Assembly: GCA_027023805.1 (NCBI GenBank)
Contig: JALVUF010000070.1
Span: 1-62,907 of the forward strand
DNA from: Helicobacteraceae bacterium
GTDB taxonomy: Bacteria > Campylobacterota > Campylobacteria > Campylobacterales > Sulfurimonadaceae
Reading direction: 5' to 3'
DNA length: 62,907 nt
Shown: piece by piece, positions 56,137 to 62,907 of the stretch
Layout: every line of letters starts with the position of its first letter
How positions within the stretch are numbered: the stretch's first letter is position 1
Translations under genes and position numbers: made by a program
The notes under the pieces: model-generated
Told to the model about the DNA's origin: nothing
The model's database searches: none
What the model saw: the letters and a program-made list of their open reading frames with translations, nothing else

Positions 56137-57594
56137 CTAAAATAAATAATTGATTCCAAATCTGTAATCACCATAAGAGGGTGCAGATTTAATGTTGCCA
56201 AACATATCACGGGTGCCACTTTTATAACTTATGTATTCCATTCTTAACTTTAAGTACAAATTTGGCACAGAAGCAAATGTTTTTGTTAGATCCCACTCTA
56301 TAGCATTATGGTCAGCCGGAGTTCCGGGTTTATTGTTATCAAAATCTTGCACAACGTATCTGGCAAAAGTATTGATACCTATTTGCTTAAAATTATAGCC
56401 AAGTCGCAACATATATGACGCTGTATTTGCATACCAGTTATATTGAGCCATATTTCTTGTAAAACCGCCTGTAGGATAACCTCTCCAGGGAGCGATAATA
56501 TCTGCTTCATTTGCTATATATGTATATCCTAATCGTCCCAAAAAGCCACTACGTCTTAAATCCAGTCTTGCACCGTAGAGTTTACCGTTTACACTTGCTT
56601 TATTTGTGTAACCTGTTGAATCATCTTTTAAATTTGCGCCTCCTATTACGCCTGCACCCTCATCAAATTGTTGCATATATCTAAAACCGGGAATAACTGC
56701 AAAACTATCAGGCAGATATATCTTATAATATGCATCAAGCGTTATACTGCTAACTAATTTTGGTACAGATGTATAGTTAAACATTAGTCTTAAATTTCTA
56801 ATTGACTTGTTATTTATCTGTGCAATTATCAGCCTGGTTTTAATACCTTTTTGTGCTAATTTTGCCGTAGTTAGACCATGAGGCATACCGGCATCATCAT
56901 TTTGTGTCCACTGTGAGTAAGCCGCCTTATTAGAATCATCATATGCCAGCACGTCATGAAATGTTGTATGATCGCGCAGTTTTTGCCTTGTAAAATAGGC
57001 TAGTTTAATCGTTGTTTTTGAAAAGTATTTTCCAATATAACTTATACCTTCAAAAGTATTTGGTATCATTTTCGTATCATCAGATGCCGTCAATCTACTT
57101 TCAAAAATTTGACGACCTATTTTAATATCACTTTTAAATTGTTTATATTGAATGTATGCTTGAGCTAGTACGGTCATATTGAAATTGCCCGAAGTTGCAG
57201 CATCGTATCTACTAAGTGTTCCTCTGTCGCCTTTTAAATATTTTACTTCCGACTGATTAATATGCCAAGGGTTTTGTGATGTATATAACCCAGCAGTAGC
57301 TCCAAAACCCTTAAAATATGCCGTTTTATATATGATACTGCCACCAATGCCCGTTGTCCATGTACTTCTTCTTTCTTGTGTTTGTACTTGTGGTTTATTT
57401 ATGAATGAATTTGTTCGAAATCTTCCATACATTATCCCTCTACTAAACATATCTAAAAAGTTATTCACTTTTGGAGGTGACGCTTTATAAACTAACGTCA
57501 TATTACCTTTAATGACTCGTTTTATCCTCACGGTCGCATCAAGAGACAAGCTAATCATCAAAAGTAATATGATGCTTGTATTAATCTTACTCAT
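56137..57594 (-). CDS. OprD-like outer-membrane porin of the molybdate locus
   Basis: A 485-residue protein with a signal peptide (ILLLMISLSLDA) and alternating beta-strand pattern throughout, ending YRFGINYLF with the C-terminal Phe required by the BAM machinery. The N-terminal segment (NNFLDMFSRGIMYGRFR) fits the OprD family of Campylobacterota. It begins the run into modA with only 13 bases to the modA start, which makes it the first gene of the transport operon. A ModE-box-like palindrome lies just upstream. A channel for molybdate or tungstate is my inference. Confidence 0.75.
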   Translation of the reverse strand: MSKINTSIILLLMISLSLDATVRIKRVIKGNMTLVYKASPPKVNNFLDMFSRGIMYGRFRTNSFINKPQVQTQERRSTWTTGIGGSIIYKTAYFKGFGATAGLYTSQNPWHINQSEVKYLKGDRGTLSRYDAATSGNFNMTVLAQAYIQYKQFKSDIKIGRQIFESRLTASDDTKMIPNTFEGISYIGKYFSKTTIKLAYFTRQKLRDHTTFHDVLAYDDSNKAAYSQWTQNDDAGMPHGLTTAKLAQKGIKTRLIIAQINNKSIRNLRLMFNYTSVPKLVSSITLDAYYKIYLPDSFAVIPGFRYMQQFDEGAGVIGGANLKDDSTGYTNKASVNGKLYGARLDLRRSGFLGRLGYTYIANEADIIAPWRGYPTGGFTRNMAQYNWYANTASYMLRLGYNFKQIGINTFARYVVQDFDNNKPGTPADHNAIEWDLTKTFASVPNLYLKLRMEYISYKSGTRDMFGNIKSAPSYGDYRFGINYLF

Positions 57595-57600
57595 ATTTAT

Positions 57601-57624
57601 CCTTATATATTAAATTATATAACG
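57601..57624 (-). promoter_or_regulatory. ModE-box-like palindrome before the porin-mod operon
   Basis: Read on the minus strand it is CGTTATAT, an 8-base spacer, then ATATAAGG. The E. coli ModE box as I recall it is CGTTATAT-N8-ACATAACG, so the left half is identical, spacing equal, and the right half differs at two positions. It overlaps a TATAAT-like -10 and lies 7 bases before the porin ATG, where ModE-molybdate would block transcription. The modE gene is next door. Confidence 0.65.
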
Positions 57625-57660
57625 CATTGTACAAAAGGTATTCTTTATTTAATATAAAAG

Positions 57661-58440
57661 TTATATAGCTAAAATCACTTCAGAGGGTAAAAAAGTGGCA
57701 TAAGCTGTATCATTTTGCTTCAAGTCAAGACATTTTAAAAGCTCTAATGACACTATGGACACTATATCGTTACCCTCATTTGAGCGCAATATAATTTCAG
57801 CAAATCTTTTGTCATTTTTTATACTAACAACAATACCTTTAAAAACATTTAATTGATTATCTTTTTGTTTTGTTCTAGATAGATTTACCCAGCTACTTTT
57901 AATGAGCGCAAACACCTCAGAATCCACATCAATATTCATAGCTTTCGCACTTGTGTGCGTTATGATGGAGTTGATTGTCTGACCTTTTCCTATATCTATC
58001 GTTACACTAAACTCTACAGATGAGCTTTGGATATGTTGCACGGTTCCGTAATATTGATTTCTAGCACTTGTCTGAAGAGTTAAATGTTTTCTGGCATCAA
58101 TAAGCTCAGCAAACGAATTACTTTTATTATCAAGTATAACAAATAATTTAGCTTGCAATCGCTCAAGTTCATTATATATATTTATATACTCCCGACCCTT
58201 ATCGGTTAAAACAGTCCCTCCTCCCCCTTTACCGCCCGTTATACGCTCAACTATGGGCTCATCACTTAATGTATTCATCTCATTAACGGCATCCCAAGCC
58301 GCTTTGTAGCTCATCTTCATCTCTTTTGCTGCTTTTGAAATTGACCCATATTTATCTATATATTGCAATAAAACAATACGACCTTTTCCAAAATACCCAT
58401 GCTGTTCATTTTCAAACCATAGATTGCTTTTTATTTTCAT
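57661..58440 (-). CDS. modE: Molybdate-dependent transcriptional regulator ModE
   Basis: A 259-residue repressor. The N-terminal winged helix has SISKAAKEMKMSYKAAWDAV and ERITGGKGGGGTVLTDKG, near-identical to the ModE signature. The C-terminal half contains two TOBE modules (about 125-190 and 195-259) for molybdate. No ribosome site is visible, and a TATAAT ends 6 bases before the ATG, so the message may be leaderless. It is upstream of, and in the same direction as, the porin-mod operon. Confidence 0.93.
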   Translation of the reverse strand: MKIKSNLWFENEQHGYFGKGRIVLLQYIDKYGSISKAAKEMKMSYKAAWDAVNEMNTLSDEPIVERITGGKGGGGTVLTDKGREYINIYNELERLQAKLFVILDNKSNSFAELIDARKHLTLQTSARNQYYGTVQHIQSSSVEFSVTIDIGKGQTINSIITHTSAKAMNIDVDSEVFALIKSSWVNLSRTKQKDNQLNVFKGIVVSIKNDKRFAEIILRSNEGNDIVSIVSLELLKCLDLKQNDTAYATFLPSEVILAI

Positions 58441-58446
58441 GGATTA

Positions 58447-58452
58447 ATTATA
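58447..58452 (-). promoter_or_regulatory. Candidate -10 element of modE
   Basis: TATAAT on the minus strand (58447-58452) with six bases (58441-58446) before the ATG. The expected start site falls on or next to the start codon. No good -35 is visible. Confidence 0.5.
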
Positions 58453-58540
58453 ATATACAATAAGTTTATCTATACTGAAACTGCTTATAGTTTTTTTAAA
58501 ACGCTCTTGATAATTGTGTATCAATACGACGATGTGCAAC

Positions 58541-59425
58541 TTACCAATAATTGCCAAATGCCTCCTGCACATATGTTTTAAAGGTTTCAAAAAAGATACT
58601 TTGATGTTTATTTTTGTTATAAATAAGATATAATATTCTATCCATTTTTACATTTTTCAACCGAACTTGATACAATTGCTGATCTTGCATCTCTGTGGAA
58701 ACGGCAAATCTTGACAAACAAGATATCATATCGGGATTATTGCGCAATAGTATCTTTGCTTCATCTAGTTCGGCAAACTCCATAACAATATTCATATCCT
58801 TATAAATTGGTCCGAATGTTTCAAAAAAAAGCTTTCTTATGCCAGAACCTTTTTCACGCATAAGCCACTTATACTGATATAATTGATCGATATAGTAAGA
58901 ATCTTGTGATAATGCCTTATTGCTTGTTACGATAATCAGCTCATCTTGAACCAATGGCTCTTTTATAATCTCAGGCTCACTACAACTCATCTCTATAAAT
59001 CCTATATCAATCTCGCCATTTAGAACCTTTGTTATAATATTGAAAGAATTATCAATTATTTTATCTATGCTACTGTCACTATATGTCTGAAGAAAATCAT
59101 AAACTATCTGCGGGGTTACGAAGCTTCCTATCGTTTTACTTGATCCTATACGTAGCTTGCCTGCCACTTTGTCCGTTTTAAAAATATGTTCTGCATCCAC
59201 AAGAGATAAGAAATGTTTATATGTCTGCTCTTTAAATACTCTACCCCGCTCATTGAGTATTAATTTTTTACCAATTCTATCAAAAAGAGGCTCTCCTAAA
59301 CTAGTCTCCAATGATTTTAAGGCTAAAGAGATAGCAGACTGACTCATAGATATTTTTTTAGATAACTGTGAGATATGCGGATCTTCACATAAATAATAAA
59401 ACAGTTCTAGCTCTTTAAATGACAC
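58541..59425 (-). CDS. LysR-type transcriptional regulator
   Basis: A 294-residue regulator. The N-terminal winged helix-turn-helix has PHISQLSKKISMSQSAISLALKSLE (core SQSAISLALKSLE) and LFDRIGKKLILNERG. Residues ~88-294 form the periplasmic-binding-like effector domain (KLRIGSSKTIGSFVTP). It sits 30 bases downstream of a periplasmic rhodanese gene and likely shares its transcript, so an inducer linked to sulfur compounds is plausible but unproven. Confidence 0.88.
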   Translation of the reverse strand: MSFKELELFYYLCEDPHISQLSKKISMSQSAISLALKSLETSLGEPLFDRIGKKLILNERGRVFKEQTYKHFLSLVDAEHIFKTDKVAGKLRIGSSKTIGSFVTPQIVYDFLQTYSDSSIDKIIDNSFNIITKVLNGEIDIGFIEMSCSEPEIIKEPLVQDELIIVTSNKALSQDSYYIDQLYQYKWLMREKGSGIRKLFFETFGPIYKDMNIVMEFAELDEAKILLRNNPDMISCLSRFAVSTEMQDQQLYQVRLKNVKMDRILYLIYNKNKHQSIFFETFKTYVQEAFGNYW

Positions 59426-59455
59426 TACATTCCTTTCTTGTTTATTATACCATAT

Positions 59456-60373
59456 TTAAAAGGACATAGGCTCTCCTTTTTTAACGGTAAGTAAAGTTCT
59501 TGAATACTCCAACATTGAACCATCGTAATCTTTAACATTTTGTATATTATCGATGAACTTTAACACAAACCACATTCCTCTGGCGTTGTGGCCTGTATTG
59601 CAATATGTAATAATTGGTTTTTTAAGGTTAACTCCGTAACCGCCGTTAGATATTGTGGCTTTTGATATTTTTTTGGATACAAACTTATAATATCCACCTA
59701 TTTTTTTAACCTCTAGAGCAGATGAACTAAGTTTTGCAGTTGGGATTCTACCGTGTCTAGCTAACAACCTATCCGTATCTTGACCTAGAAAATAAGCAGA
59801 ATTCCTAGCGTCTAAGAGTTGAATATTTCTATGGCTATATATAGCTGTGATGACGTCAGGTAAAGAGGCTAGTATATTGTGATCAAACTTATCTATATAA
59901 AAATCTGTCCTTTTTGGCGTATATGACTTTAATGTAATTTTACCTTTATGAGCCGTCCAACTTCTAAATCCACCATCTAAGATCACACTTCTTTTAAAGC
60001 CGTATAGCCATGTATTCCAAAAACCTGCAACGGCATCACAATAATCTCTTTTTTTAATTCCGCCGCTATAAAATACAACAATACTCTTAGAGGTAACACC
60101 TGCTTTATCTAACAAGGCTTCAACTTGCTTCGGTGTATCGTACATGTGTGTGATGTTTCCGATTCTGCCTTCAAACCACTCTTCAAATGGAATATTTATA
60201 GCATGGGCTATATGACCTTTTTTAAAGACGCTAACTCTTCTAGCATCAATAATAACGATATTTTTATCATTTTTATGCTGCTGCAGCCATGCATCACTCA
60301 CTAAATGATTGTGCGGTATAATCGAACCTATAAGCAATATCGCACTTGCGATATAAAGTAGTACATGTTTCAT
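59456..60373 (-). CDS. Periplasmic two-domain rhodanese (sulfurtransferase)
   Basis: A SseA/thiosulfate sulfurtransferase-type protein of 305 residues. Residues 1-20 are a signal peptide or anchor, so it acts outside the cytoplasm. The N-terminal rhodanese domain (~24-145) lacks the Cys (loop FYSGGIKKRD), as is normal. The C-terminal domain carries active-site Cys258 in YCNTGHNARG. The donor and acceptor are unknown; thiosulfate or polysulfide are the usual candidates. It lies between the second porin and a LysR regulator. Confidence 0.85.
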   Translation of the reverse strand: MKHVLLYIASAILLIGSIIPHNHLVSDAWLQQHKNDKNIVIIDARRVSVFKKGHIAHAINIPFEEWFEGRIGNITHMYDTPKQVEALLDKAGVTSKSIVVFYSGGIKKRDYCDAVAGFWNTWLYGFKRSVILDGGFRSWTAHKGKITLKSYTPKRTDFYIDKFDHNILASLPDVITAIYSHRNIQLLDARNSAYFLGQDTDRLLARHGRIPTAKLSSSALEVKKIGGYYKFVSKKISKATISNGGYGVNLKKPIITYCNTGHNARGMWFVLKFIDNIQNVKDYDGSMLEYSRTLLTVKKGEPMSF

Positions 60374-60493
60374 TGAAATCCCCTTGTTTATTAAAATTTT
60401 ATTATTATACAGTATAAAATAATTTTAATTAAATCAAAATTATTAATAGTTTTATTTAATTAAATAGATATAGATGGATTATCAAAAAATATG

Positions 60494-60522
60494 TTTCTAA
60501 ACCTAAGTTTTAGGTTTAGAAA
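60494..60522 (-). terminator. Intrinsic terminator of the second porin gene
   Basis: TTTCTAAACCTAA and TTAGGTTTAGAAA form a 13-bp stem with a 3-base loop (arms 60494-60506 and 60510-60522). In the minus-strand RNA it is followed by CATATTTTTT. The stem begins inside the last porin codons and includes its stop codon (60516-60518), so the gene is transcribed apart from the rhodanese gene downstream. Confidence 0.8.
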
Positions 60523-61907
60523 TTATAGTTTAAAACAACTTCTTGCATAATTTGACCATTTTTACCAAAAACAAAATTTGAATTTGTCGGTGTTTGATAA
60601 GTATTTGCTATCGCATTTTTTCTAGCAAACGTATATCTGGCATGTAATCCTTTAAATGTACCGCCAAAGCTATAATAAAGGCTAAAAACAAATTGTGAAT
60701 AACTTGGAAAACCGTATTTATTTAGAACAAAATTTTTAACATCTTGATTATAATGGCGTCCATAACTTATATGAGTTCGCAAGCCTTTAAGTCCTATAAA
60801 TTTAAAATTTTGTTTATAATTTAAAACCCATGCATTAGTTCCGCCTTCACCATCGGCAGTTTCGGGGAATTGGAACGTAAATGTAGCTGGCTTTGCCCAT
60901 TCTCTCGGCATTATTAAACGACCCTGTTTGCCAGTCGTCAGTAGAGCTAACGAAAGTAAAGAGCCTTTATATCCTGCACCTATAACTCCGCCAAACGTAT
61001 GACTAATTTCACCATGTTTCATATATGCTAATTTTTGATTTGCATTACCACCGTTACCGACTGCTCTTTGATCAAAGTACTGGAGTCCTGCGAGGATAAC
61101 AGAATGAGCTATTTTTTTCTTATATTTACCTTCAAAATATGCCATATTGTAGATATTTGAAACATAATAATCCCAAGCTTTTAATACAAAATTGTGCAAT
61201 CCCATGTATCTAGCACCAACGACAAATATTCCACTACTAGACGTATTGCCATAATAATTACCTTTTACATGAGGCTTTGCAATAGGTGCACTACCGTTAC
61301 CATATCCATAGCCTAAAGAATCTCCTACACTTTTCCACCCGGGAGTATTTCTATCCCAAACCGCATTTATATAACCGAGTTGTAGAGTTAAGTGTTGTAT
61401 AGATCTATTTTTAATCCAAGCACCCTGAAAAAGCGATGGTATCATCCAACCATCTTCTGGGTTTAATAGTGGAGTCTTTAACATCATCCTACCTATAGTT
61501 GCCACTGTTTTTAAGTGATGATATTTCAAATAAAGCTGACCCACTCCGTTTACGGCCTTATTATTAGGATTTGTGCTATCGATCATTCTTATAACATATC
61601 TGGAATTTCTATTGTTAGCTGTAGGCTCTGTGCTCTGGTCGTTTACATTACCATTGATTAGATTTGTAGTATAAAATGCTACACCTGCTTGAAAATTATA
61701 AAATGAACCTGTTTGATATTTTAGATGCCCGCCTATCGCACTACCAAAATAATCCTTTAAGCCCGGTGCATTTTGTACATGCATGTGCATATAACGAACT
61801 TGCCCTGATGTTGTTCCGTTGTGTAAAGCTGAACTTAGATTTGATGAAGCAAATAATGCCGGTGCTAAAAGCATAGACATAGCTATAGTGTTTAAATTTT
61901 TTTTCAT
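60516..61907 (-). CDS. OprD-like outer-membrane porin
   Basis: A 463-residue protein with a signal peptide (MSMLLAPALFA), beta-strand periodicity and a C-terminal Phe (VVLNYNF). The N-terminus (SALHNGTTSGQVRYMHMHVQ) matches the start of OprD-type porins of Campylobacterota. The gene has its own terminator, a GGGGA ribosome site before ATG 61907 and an unusual structured leader. It lies between a periplasmic DsrE protein and a periplasmic rhodanese. Substrate unknown. Confidence 0.85.
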   Translation of the reverse strand: MKKNLNTIAMSMLLAPALFASSNLSSALHNGTTSGQVRYMHMHVQNAPGLKDYFGSAIGGHLKYQTGSFYNFQAGVAFYTTNLINGNVNDQSTEPTANNRNSRYVIRMIDSTNPNNKAVNGVGQLYLKYHHLKTVATIGRMMLKTPLLNPEDGWMIPSLFQGAWIKNRSIQHLTLQLGYINAVWDRNTPGWKSVGDSLGYGYGNGSAPIAKPHVKGNYYGNTSSSGIFVVGARYMGLHNFVLKAWDYYVSNIYNMAYFEGKYKKKIAHSVILAGLQYFDQRAVGNGGNANQKLAYMKHGEISHTFGGVIGAGYKGSLLSLALLTTGKQGRLIMPREWAKPATFTFQFPETADGEGGTNAWVLNYKQNFKFIGLKGLRTHISYGRHYNQDVKNFVLNKYGFPSYSQFVFSLYYSFGGTFKGLHARYTFARKNAIANTYQTPTNSNFVFGKNGQIMQEVVLNYNF

Positions 61908-61932
61908 ATTTTCCCCTTATGATTGTTTTAGA

Positions 61933-61992
61933 TTAGTATCCCCAAAAACCCTAGCTTGTTTCAGGAGAAACTAGGATTTTCAGGGATACTAA
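61933..61992 (-). ncRNA. Long structured hairpin in the porin leader
   Basis: In the minus-strand transcript the segment folds into a near-continuous stem of 26 pairs with a UCCU loop (61963-61966) and one 4-base bulge (CAAG). The outer stem is UUAGUAUCCC with GGGAUACUAA. Three pairs are G-U in the minus RNA, where the plus strand would have A-C mismatches. It ends about 25 bases before the porin ATG and has no U tract, so it is not an ordinary terminator. A regulatory leader or protective stem is possible. Confidence 0.6.
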
Positions 61993-62033
61993 GATTATGA
62001 TATACGCTGCTATCTAATGTTATACACTATAAT

Positions 62034-62058
62034 TTGCAGAGACAAATTATCTCCGCAA
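62034..62058 (-). ncRNA. Second hairpin upstream of the porin
   Basis: The minus-strand sequence gives UUGCGGAGA pairing with UCUCUGCAA across a 7-base loop, 9 pairs including one G-U. It lies 50 bases after the DsrE stop and 42 bases before the large leader hairpin. It may end the DsrE transcript or, if the promoter is upstream, belong to the porin leader. Confidence 0.45.
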
Positions 62059-62108
62059 CCCCACAAAGCTAAAAAGAACAATATTGAGGGGCATTTAGTC
62101 ACAATGCG

Positions 62109-62651
62109 CTATTGAACTAAAAGATAACCTTTTTGCATATAATTTAGTATTGCTATATAACCGGCAAGTGTTCTTGAGACATACTTATTAAGCTGGCCAG
62201 GTTTTTCCATATGATGCTCATTTAATGCTTGATCGCAAACAAAAAATTTCGCTCCATGTTTAACTAATGCTTTCATTACACCTATATTTGGATTATTTAC
62301 CAGAAATCTCTTTTTATAGGCTCGATTATTTAATGCTATTTTTGTAGCTGGTCCAAAAATGACACCTACCATATGAATGTGGCTTTGTGGCACACCACCC
62401 GAGCGCAACATATTTGTCATTCGCGCCATTAAAAATAATTTTGCTTCTATACCATGTCTAGTTTTAGGAGTAGTTATCCTAATAACAATATTGTAATCCT
62501 TGTTTTTATTGGGTTGATTTAAAGCATTTTTATAATACTTTATCGGCCCGTAACCGTGCACAAATGGAGTTTCCCATTTAGGACTTCCCGCTGCTAAAGC
62601 AACCTGTGAAATAACAAATAAAGCTACAATAGCTTTTAATAAACTTCTCAT
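62109..62651 (-). CDS. Periplasmic DsrE-family protein
   Basis: A 180-residue protein with a signal peptide cut near residue 20 (VALA-AGS). The DsrE-like fold is seen in YNIVIRITTP, HIHMVGVIFGPAT and GAKFFVCDQAL, with Cys139 in the conserved place. Periplasmic DsrE homologues occur with sulfur-oxidation genes, but few have a known role. It lies upstream of a porin and a periplasmic rhodanese in the same direction, which hints at a periplasmic sulfur-handling group. Confidence 0.8.
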   Translation of the reverse strand: MRSLLKAIVALFVISQVALAAGSPKWETPFVHGYGPIKYYKNALNQPNKNKDYNIVIRITTPKTRHGIEAKLFLMARMTNMLRSGGVPQSHIHMVGVIFGPATKIALNNRAYKKRFLVNNPNIGVMKALVKHGAKFFVCDQALNEHHMEKPGQLNKYVSRTLAGYIAILNYMQKGYLLVQ

Positions 62652-62763
62652 AATCTATCTCCTTTTTAGTTTAGATGTAAGAAGTATAATATAATATGAT
62701 ATTTTCACAAAATTGAATTTGTTAATTATATTGTTTTAATATTCAAATAAGTATAATTTTTTT

Positions 62764-62907
62764 TTATTTCTTAATTATCGTATCACCTCTTATTTTATCA
62801 ATATTTAACCCTAAGGCTTTAAAGTTTTTCCTAACTGTATCATATTCATGAAAATGTAAAGAATTATATTGACCTCTTATTTTGCTCATCTTTAAATGCT
62901 CTGCCAA
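62764..62907 (-). CDS. Possible partial gene at the right edge (C-terminus only)
   Basis: An open frame of 47 codons runs in from the right edge on the minus strand and ends with TAA at 62764-62766. It encodes LAEHLKMSKIRGQYNSLHF, then a mixed charged segment ending DTIIKK. The composition looks like real protein, though it is too short to assign. It ends 112 bases upstream of the DsrE start. Confidence 0.4.
   Translation of the reverse strand: MAEHLKMSKIRGQYNSLHFHEYDTVRKNFKALGLNIDKIRGDTIIKK

Noticed and set aside
56124-56219. N-terminal extension of modA
   Set aside because: It overlaps the porin coding sequence and precedes the true signal peptide.

Overview
The window comes from an AT-rich genome of the Campylobacterota (formerly Epsilonproteobacteria). 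Three things point there. Gene orders recur that are known in Helicobacter and Campylobacter: pyrD-M16 peptidase-dapA-SDR-pgsA, cheY-prmA-ftsH, serS-pflB, dusB-membrane protein-dksA-rlmH-accD, waaC-waaM, panB-ruvB and modA-TOBE-modB-modC. Outer-membrane porins are OprD-like and end in Phe. Housekeeping promoters are mostly an extended -10 (TGnTATAAT) behind T-rich DNA with a weak -35. A periplasmic rhodanese, a periplasmic DsrE-like protein and complete-looking biosynthetic genes suggest a free-living sulfur-metabolising member such as a Sulfurimonas relative, but the genus is an inference.

Layout. 1-590: two minus-strand tRNAs (initiator Met, Gln) behind a consensus sigma70 promoter, divergent from ribB. 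590-4177: ribB, a TrkA-like protein, a Sel1-repeat secreted protein and a periplasmic small-heat-shock-like protein. 4179-10558: a tight minus-strand operon (pyrD, M16 peptidase, dapA, FabL-like SDR, pgsA, rseP, yggS). 10788-13262: a trhA-type membrane protein divergent from dsbD. 13242-17217: a lipid A gene block (lpxB, small membrane protein, gnnB, gnnA, unusual LpxA paralogue). 17270-22805: inactive-looking dihydroorotase homologue, ung, serS and the flagellar disk gene pflB. 22842-28356: cheY-prmA-ftsH and a sensor-like membrane protein with hisH-hisA. 28476-33205: waaC-waaM, then panB-ruvB-AI-2E family transporter. 33290-34432: an Hpt protein and trpA. 34433-35235 has no intact gene and holds a decayed DNA methyltransferase. 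35236-39302: guaB-RDD protein, a DsrE-family protein, an ArsR regulator and a possible nuclease-fold protein. 39308-49514: dusB to accD, then glutamate synthase gltBD. 49735-53416: recO, a membrane-tethered response regulator, htpG. 53417-58440: a molybdate uptake locus with its own porin and ModE. 58541-62651: a LysR regulator, periplasmic rhodanese, second porin and periplasmic DsrE protein. A partial reading frame runs off the right edge.

Most of the window is core metabolism and envelope biogenesis; no insertion sequence, prophage or CRISPR array is visible. The points most worth following are: (1) an LpxA paralogue in which all four conserved histidines, including the catalytic one, are replaced, sitting in the gnnA-gnnB-lpxB block; (2) a porin gene leading the modA operon behind a ModE-box-like palindrome; (3) a 26-pair RNA hairpin, whose G-U wobbles pair only in the minus-strand transcript, in the leader of the second porin; (4) a secreted alpha-crystallin-like protein; and (5) the remnant of a DNA methyltransferase, a sign of a lost restriction-modification or orphan methylation gene.
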